From the NCBI GenBank assembly GCA_032191485.1, contig JAVDOI010000004.1:20664443-20728442 (forward strand): a stretch of DNA of 64,000 bases, written 5' to 3'. The DNA comes from Leptoclinus maculatus (Eukaryota; Chordata; Actinopteri; Perciformes; Stichaeidae). Position 1 is the first letter of the stretch. Each line of letters starts with the position of its first letter. The notes beneath the pieces are model-generated. The model had not been told where the DNA came from and searched no databases. It saw nothing but the letters and a program-made list of their open reading frames with translations. Below, piece after piece: positions 57,558 to 64,000 of this stretch. The translations under genes were made by a program, and so were the position numbers.

Positions 57558-57641
57558 ACACACACACCAGGGGAACTTTGAAGTCCTGGCTGCAGTGAGG
57601 AGGAGGAGGAGGAGGAGGAGGAGGAGGAGGAGGAGGAGGAG
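57229..57641. repeat. Cluster of simple repeats: AAT, CA, GGA
   Basis: An AAT run (57229-57303), a CA run (57489-57565) and a GGA run (about 57598-57640), in the ephrin intron. Confidence 0.97.
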
Positions 57642-58569
57642 TCTCTGTGTTGTGATGAGGAGCAGCAGGTCAGATCAGGAGACGAGCAGAATCTCTGAAG
57701 ATTTTAGTTCCTTTCACGTTCCCGCGTATTTAGCTTAGCTTAGCTTAGCACAAAGACTGGAAGCAGAGGGAAACTGTTAGCAGCCGTCTGACGACTGACG
57801 ACTTCCATGTGAAGTGATGTAATAAAAGGTCAAATACAGACAGTGTTGGTACAGCTAATAATTCATAATAATAATAATAATAACTGATCAATCATGAAAA
57901 CACATTTTCTTAACATATTTAAAGCCAAATTACAAAGTTTACTGGAAACTTCATGTTGATTTTTAGAAAGTCACAGATTTGTGAAATCAGGTGTTTGAAA
58001 ATGTTCTTCTTATTCTACTGCAGATAAAACGTAGCTGCCCTGTGACCTCCTGCTTCTTCTTCTACTGCAGAATAAACAGTGTATTGAACCTGATTCAGTA
58101 TGAAATATAATCAATATTTTCATAATCAGTTCATAAAGAGAAGAAATCAAACTGAATCTGATGTGAAGGAGGATTTTAATGAGGAGCACTTGAGTTCTGC
58201 CTGGTGACAGCCCAGCGGGGCGGGAGGAGTGATGGGGGGGGGGGGGGGGTTGCTCTGTTTGAAGCCTCTTTGTGTGCCCCCCACCCCCTTAAAATCATCA
58301 GAGCTGATCTGAGGCCAGTCTGGATCAGACCTCCTGGTTCTCTAAATGAAACCAGAAACCTTGAACGTCCCTCCTGAGTTTAGGACCAGAACCTTTGGGT
58401 TAATTCAAAGTTATGCTAAGCTAAGCTAAGCTACGCTAAACACACCTAAACATTCAGTAGATGGAAAACTCACACTGAGCTGCTGACTCAGCTGTTTCTG
58501 ATGAGCTGCTCTGACCACATTATAAAAACTAAAATTAGATATTACTAAATTTAAATCTGTAAAAGCCAG

Positions 58570-58570
<1 letters not shown>

Positions 58571-58658
<88 letters not shown>
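58571..58658. repeat. CA microsatellite leading into the 33-bp array
   Basis: About 44 CA dinucleotides. The 33-bp array starts directly at its right edge (CTAGTTGTACAGG). Confidence 0.97.
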
Positions 58659-58662
<4 letters not shown>

Positions 58663-59790
58663 TGTACAGGTGAAGTTGCTCTGATGGTTTCTAGTTGTAC
58701 AGGTGATATTGCTCTACTGGTTTCTAGTTGTACAGGTGATATTGCTCTACTGGTTTCTAGTTGTACAGGTGATGTTCTACTGGTTTCTAGTTGTAAAGGT
58801 GATGTTGCTCTACTGGTTTCTAGTTGTACAGGTGATGTTGCTCTGATGGTTTCTAGTTGTACAGGTGAAGTTGCTCTGATGGTTTCTAGTTGTACAGGTG
58901 ATATTGCTCTACTGGTTTCTAGTTGTACAGGTGATATTGCTCTACTGGTTTCTAGTTATACAGGTGATGTTCTACTGGTTTCTAGTTGTACAGGTGATGT
59001 TGCTCTACTGGTTTCTAGTTGTACAGGTGATGTTGCTCTGATGGTTTCTAGTTGTACAGGTGATGTTGCTCTACTGGTTTCTAGTTGTACAGGTGATGTT
59101 GCTCTACTGGTTTCTAGTTGTACAGGTGATATTGCTCTACTGGTTTCTAGTTGTACAGGTGATGTTGCTCTACTGGTTTCTAGTTGTACAGGTGATATTG
59201 CTCTACTGGTTTCTAGTTGTACAGGTGATGTTGCTCTACTGGTTTCTGGTTGTACAGGTGATGTTGCTCTGATGGTTTCTGGTTGTACAGGTGATGTTGC
59301 TCTACTGGTTTCTAGTTGTACAGGTGATGTTGCTCTGCTGGTTTCTGGTTGTACAGGTGATGTTGCTCTACTGGTTTCTAGTTGTACAGGTGACGTTGCT
59401 CTGATGGTTTCTGGTTGTACAGGTGACGTTGCTCTGATGGTTTCTGGTTGTACAGGTGATGTTGCTCTGCTGGTGTCTAGTTGTACAGGTGATGTTGCTC
59501 TGATGGTTTCTAGTTGTACAGGTGATGTTGCTCTGCTGGTTTCTAGTTGTACAGGCGATGTTGCTCTGATGGTTTCTAGTTGTACAGGCAATGTTGCTCT
59601 GCTGGTTTCTAGTTATACAGGTGATGTTGCTCTGATGGTTTCTAGTTGTACAGGCAATGTTGCTCTGCTGGTTTCTAGTTATACAGGTGATGTTGCTCTG
59701 CTGGTTTCTAGTTGTACAGGCGATATTGCTCTGATGGCTTCTAGTTGTACAGGTGATGTTGCTCTGCTGGTTTATTATTATATTCATATA
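58659..59790. repeat. 33-bp tandem array, about 34 copies
   Basis: Unit: TTTCTAGTTGTACAGGTGAT followed by GTTGCTCTACTGG. Variants alternate between CTACTGG, CTGATGG and CTGCTGG. The period is a multiple of three, so one plus frame (VSSCTGDVALL, 11 residues) is open for 375 codons, and minus frames are long as well. It is intronic and free of coding signals other than its openness. Confidence 0.97.
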
Positions 59791-60884
59791 TATTGTAGCA
59801 GAACTCTGTGAGCAGAAAGTCTTTCATGTTTCTGTTATTTATTATAAATGAATTCCTGCTCGGAGACGACTCATGAATCATTGAGAGACGACCAATCAAA
59901 GCAAAGCTGCCTTTGTTTTATTCCACACGTCATCAGAGCCACAACTGGACCAGGGCTGGACCAGGTTTGGTCTTGACCCCCCAGGCAGGAGGAGACTTTT
60001 GTTGTTACTTGACGTGTTTTCTGCATTTTGTGTTTGTCGGCAACAAACGTATCAGATTATTAATCAACGGCAGGATCAATATGATGAATCAATAATAGAG
60101 AGAGACATTTCACCGTCGTGTTTATACAAAATGATTCCTCCTCATTAATATCTCATTAATGTACTCGCCCTGTGTGGGTAATAATAAACATATTTTCATA
60201 TTTCTGCACTTATTTGTTCTGAAACCTCTTCAAAACAAAAACAGGCGTTTATTTCTGGTTATTTAGTTATTTTCTCAAATTATTTCACAGCATTATTTCT
60301 ATGTATATAAAAACATATTAATATTAATATAAATGTACAGTAATTATGATGGAGGACACAAATCTGAAAACTATCAATATTCTGACAAATGTTTCTCTTT
60401 TTAATTTTTTCTTCTCTGAAATATTACGTTCATTACGTCATTTGCAATAATTAATACAATATATTTAGAAGGAAAAGTAATTTCTCATCATACGGTAACA
60501 TTAAACGTTCTGAACCACGGTGACGGTTTTATTCAGGAAGTCACTGAAATCATATTGTGTTTAATTATTATATTATTTTAAATATCAGAGTACAACTTAA
60601 AAGTCCTTCAGATGAATGTTTGATTTAATAGAAACATGAGACAGAAGTTTTGATTTTTAACATATTTTTATCTAAAACCATAAATCATAACAATAAATCA
60701 TCAGCAACTCTGATTCCTGTAAAACATTTGTATTTATCATATTTTGATCGTCCGTCTCCTCTGAGCCTCAAACAGAACCGAGTTAATTAATCACTAAGCC
60801 GGCTTTTAATCGACCTTTTGATCCGTGATGGTGCTTCACCTCTCTGGGTCTCTACTGGATCTGTCCTCGGCCTGCTGAACCTGG
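59791..60884. other. Ephrin intron, AT-rich, nothing recognised
   Basis: AT-rich sequence without long frames, conserved blocks or transposon ends that I can identify. Confidence 0.6.
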
Positions 60885-61290
60885 ATGAAGGATCAAGATC
60901 AGGATCAGGATCAGGTCTGTGTGGAGCTGGATGGAGGATCAGGATCAGATCTGTGTGGCGCTGGATGAAGGATCAGGATCAGATCTGTGTGGAGCTGGAT
61001 GGAGGATCAGGATCAGGTCTGTGTGGAGCTGGATGGAGGATCAGGATCAGGTCTGTGTGGAGCTGGATGGAGGATCAGGATCAGGTCTGTTTGGAGCTGG
61101 ATGGAGGATCAGGATCAGATCTGTGTGGGGTTGGATGGAGGATCAGGATCAGGTCTGTGTGGAGCTGGATGGAGGATCAGGATCAGGTCTGTTTGGAGCT
61201 GGATGGAAGATCAGGATCAGGTCTGTGTGGAGCTGGATGGAGGATCAGGATCAGGTCTGTGTGGAACTGGATGGAGGATCAGGTCTGTGT
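60885..61290. repeat. 34-bp tandem array, about 11 copies
   Basis: Unit: TGGATGGAGGATCAGGATCA followed by GGTCTGTGTGGAGC. Several GGATCAGGATC overlaps. Open plus frames (WMEDQDQVCVELDGGSGSG type) result from the repeat. Confidence 0.96.
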
Positions 61291-62134
61291 GGAGTCGAGC
61301 GAGCAGCCAGCTGGTGTTTTACGAGCGTCAGCGCGGCGCTGAAACCTGGATTTGGTCTGAATTTAAATCTGACCTACTTTTCTTGTCATCAGAAAGCGTG
61401 AATCTGTTTTTCTTCTTCTTCGCCTGAGGAGGGGGGGCAGGAAACTCTGTAAGCGGACTTTTCCCCAGACAGAGGGGAAGCACCAGCAGATTTACAGGAT
61501 GAAGCTTTTAGACTGAAAAGATTTCTCTTCTTTGGCTCCGTCTGAACTGTCAAACCTGTTCTTCTCCTCGTCCTTTTATTCATTCACAAAGCTGACAGAC
61601 ACTAAATCTGCCTTTTCTCTGCCACTTCTTCCTCCACCTGAGCCGGAGCTCCTACCGGCTGCAGAGTTAATGGGATTATGCAGATGGCAGCGCTCTTAAA
61701 GCGCCCATTTGAAGTGTTTAATGGAGATTATGGAAACGGTCGGGCGGCTCAGACCTACGCTCGCTGAAAGAAAAGACGACACAATGACAAGAAAAGGAGC
61801 AGCTGCTGAGGCGGGTCGGCCCGGTGGAAGTCGGGGTGAAGGGTCGGCTCCGTGATTGACAGGTCGATGCCTGGCTCTGAAGCACTGCAGCAGAGAGATG
61901 CTGGTTCACAAGCTGGAGGGTGAACAAGAGAAACTTGTATCTCATCATGAACATTAGTCTCTCTTCTAGACCACAGAGTCTGTTTCCATCACAGTCCTGA
62001 GGATCTTCAAGCTCAACATCTGACTCTTCACATCACACTGTTGAGAAGTTATTTATTTACTTATTAGTACAGGAACCATACAAACATGTTTCATATAATT
62101 ACATTTATATATACAAATATACATTGCTACATTG
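61291..62134. other. Ephrin intron, no feature recognised
   Basis: Mostly unique-looking sequence with moderate GC, lacking recognisable coding or transposon blocks. Confidence 0.55.
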
Positions 62135-62862
62135 TTACATACAGATTATCTTTTGTTACATGTAAACATTGTTAAATACATATAAACATTGTTAAATACA
62201 TGTAAACATTGTTCAATACATGTAAACATTGTTACATACATGTAAACATTGTTAAATACATGTAAACATTGTTAAATACCTATAAACATTGTTAAATACC
62301 TATAAACATTGTTACATACATATAAACATTGTTAAATACATGTAAACATTGTTAAATACATATAAACATTGTTAAATACCTATAAACATTGTTAAATACA
62401 TGTAAACATTGTTAAATACATGTAAACATTGTTACATACATATACACATTGTTAAATACATGTAAACATTGTTAAATACATATAAACATTGTTAAATACA
62501 TGTAAACATTGTTATGTACATATAAACATTGTTAAATACATGTAAACATTGTTAAATACATGTAAACATTGTTACATACATATACACATTGTTAAATACA
62601 TGTAAACATTGTTAAATACCTATAAACATTGTTACATACATGTAAACATTGTTAAATACCTATAAACATTGTTAAATACATATAAACATTGTTAAATACA
62701 TGTAAACATTGTTACATACATATAAACATTGTTATGTACATGTAAACATTGTTACATACATATAAACATTGTTACATACATATAAACATTGTTATGTACA
62801 TGTAAACATTGTTACATACATATAAACATTGTTACATACATATAAACATTGTTACATACAGA
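62135..62862. repeat. 20-bp tandem array, about 36 copies
   Basis: Unit: TACATGTAAACATTGTTAAA, with variants TACATATAAACATTGTTACA and TACCTATAAACATTGTTAAA. The 20-bp phase is kept throughout. Confidence 0.97.
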
Positions 62863-63275
62863 TTCTTTTTTAAACTACACATAAACATTGTATGTATTCT
62901 GTCAGCTTCCATGGTGTCTATTTGAAGATAATCTGTAGCTCCCTCTGCTGTTTTTTCATATTTTGATAAAGAAATGAGTGGACGAAACAAAATCTGGATT
63001 AAAACAACATGACAGAATAGTTTTGCAACTTTGCCGACATGTACTCACAAACTCAGACACACATTTAAATATCAGTGCTGTGATTTACACCTCTGACTAT
63101 CTTCGTCTCCATAGCAACAGCAGTTGAGGCTCATGGGTATTTAGAGACAGAAAAAAACCCTGATGAGTCAGAAACAATTTTGTAAATAATTTAAAAGGTG
63201 GTCTCAACATAAACCTGTATGATGGTTTCATCATCCGGCAGAGTTTTATTAAATAAAAGAAATGTGAATCTACAT

Positions 63276-64000
63276 CAGGGGTGTCAAACTCATTTTCACC
63301 CAGGGCCACATCAGCATTATGGTTGCCCTCAAAGGGCCGGATGTAACTGTAAGACTGTGTAAGACTGTATAAATGTAACTACTCCCGAACATATTGTTAA
63401 ACAACTCTCTCTGCATTTGATTATTGTTTATTCAATTTAAACATATTGTAAATGCATTTATGTAAATGTAAAATGATATGCACATTTCTGTGATATTATA
63501 ACATAAATCAAAGATCAAACTTTTAAAGAAAATATAAAAAACAAATATCATCAAACACAAGTTAGTTATTTTAGTTATTAACTCTGTTCAAAGCATGTTT
63601 GTCACAGTTGAGAGGGACATAACTATGGTACAACAAATGATTGTGAGCTGCTAAGAACATGTGTGACAGATGTGGCATCTAACTCAAAATCGTTTGAGGA
63701 CCGCGTTCCTACTCAGCCACCGTACTTCTGTATGGTACGGCACATCTCCATGCTCCGAGCCCAACTCCTTCAGAAACAGCTGGAACTGGCGGTGATTCAG
63801 GCCACGCGCCCGAATGAAGTTCACTGTTTTCATGACCGTGGTCATTATATTATCCAGTTCCAGAACCTTTCCACACAGAGCTTCTTGGTGGATAATGCAA
63901 TGATAAGTTATCAGATGTGTGTGGCAGTTACTTTTTTGCATTTTCTCCTTCACTAGTCCAACCAAGCCTGTTTTTTGTCCACACATTGCAGGCGCGCCAT
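63276..64000 (-). mobile_element. hAT-Charlie-like element, runs off the window
   Basis: The left terminal repeat is CAGGGGTGTCAAACTCATTT at 63276. A minus-strand frame at 63986-63684 encodes transposase-like CIIHQEALCGKVLELDNIMT, VNFIRARGLNHRQFQLFL and DVPYHTEVRWLSRNAVLKRF, the segment shared by Charlie-type hAT transposases and the domesticated GTF2IRD2 C-terminus. The other end is outside the window. Confidence 0.85.

Overview
The window is nuclear DNA of a ray-finned (teleost) fish. Evidence: four vertebrate genes with GT-AG introns; a transposon load typical of teleosts (L2- and Tx1-type LINEs, several hAT families, tRNA-derived SINEs, foldback elements); and very abundant micro- and minisatellites. 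I assembled gene models exon by exon from conserved protein blocks and splice sites. The three complete models close in frame: 457, 1032 and 538 codons plus stop.

Layout. 667-7340 (-): serpinc1 (antithrombin), 7 coding exons, with a 3-kb 29-bp minisatellite in one intron. 8.4-10.8 kb: a 56-bp tandem array and a decayed L2-like LINE. 11085-19949 (-): stil (centriole duplication factor), 16 coding exons. 22759-39571 (+): ptbp1 (polypyrimidine tract-binding protein 1), 15 coding exons, with introns full of hAT elements, SINEs, an inverted duplication around exon 2 and nested transposons in intron 11. 42-47.4 kb (-): a decayed Tx1-type LINE with GA-rich microsatellite on both sides. 48.3-54 kb: transposon remnants and long simple repeats. 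54243-54364 (+): first coding exon of an ephrin-A gene, most likely efna2. From there to about 63 kb the sequence looks like ephrin intron 1, made largely of tandem arrays. A hAT-Charlie-like element runs off the right edge.

The four genes do not form a functional unit: a secreted protease inhibitor, a centriole assembly protein, an RNA-binding splicing repressor and a GPI-linked axon-guidance ligand. PTBP1 and EFNA2 are also linked in human (19p13.3), which supports the ephrin assignment. The most informative biology is in ptbp1. Its 34-nt exon 11 is conserved, and skipping it gives a stop within seven codons, which is the known PTBP1 autoregulatory switch. A roughly 590-nt C/U-rich 9-bp array, a plausible PTB-binding platform, lies directly against the acceptor of the preceding exon. 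I found no prokaryotic-type system, CRISPR array or convincing structural RNA gene.
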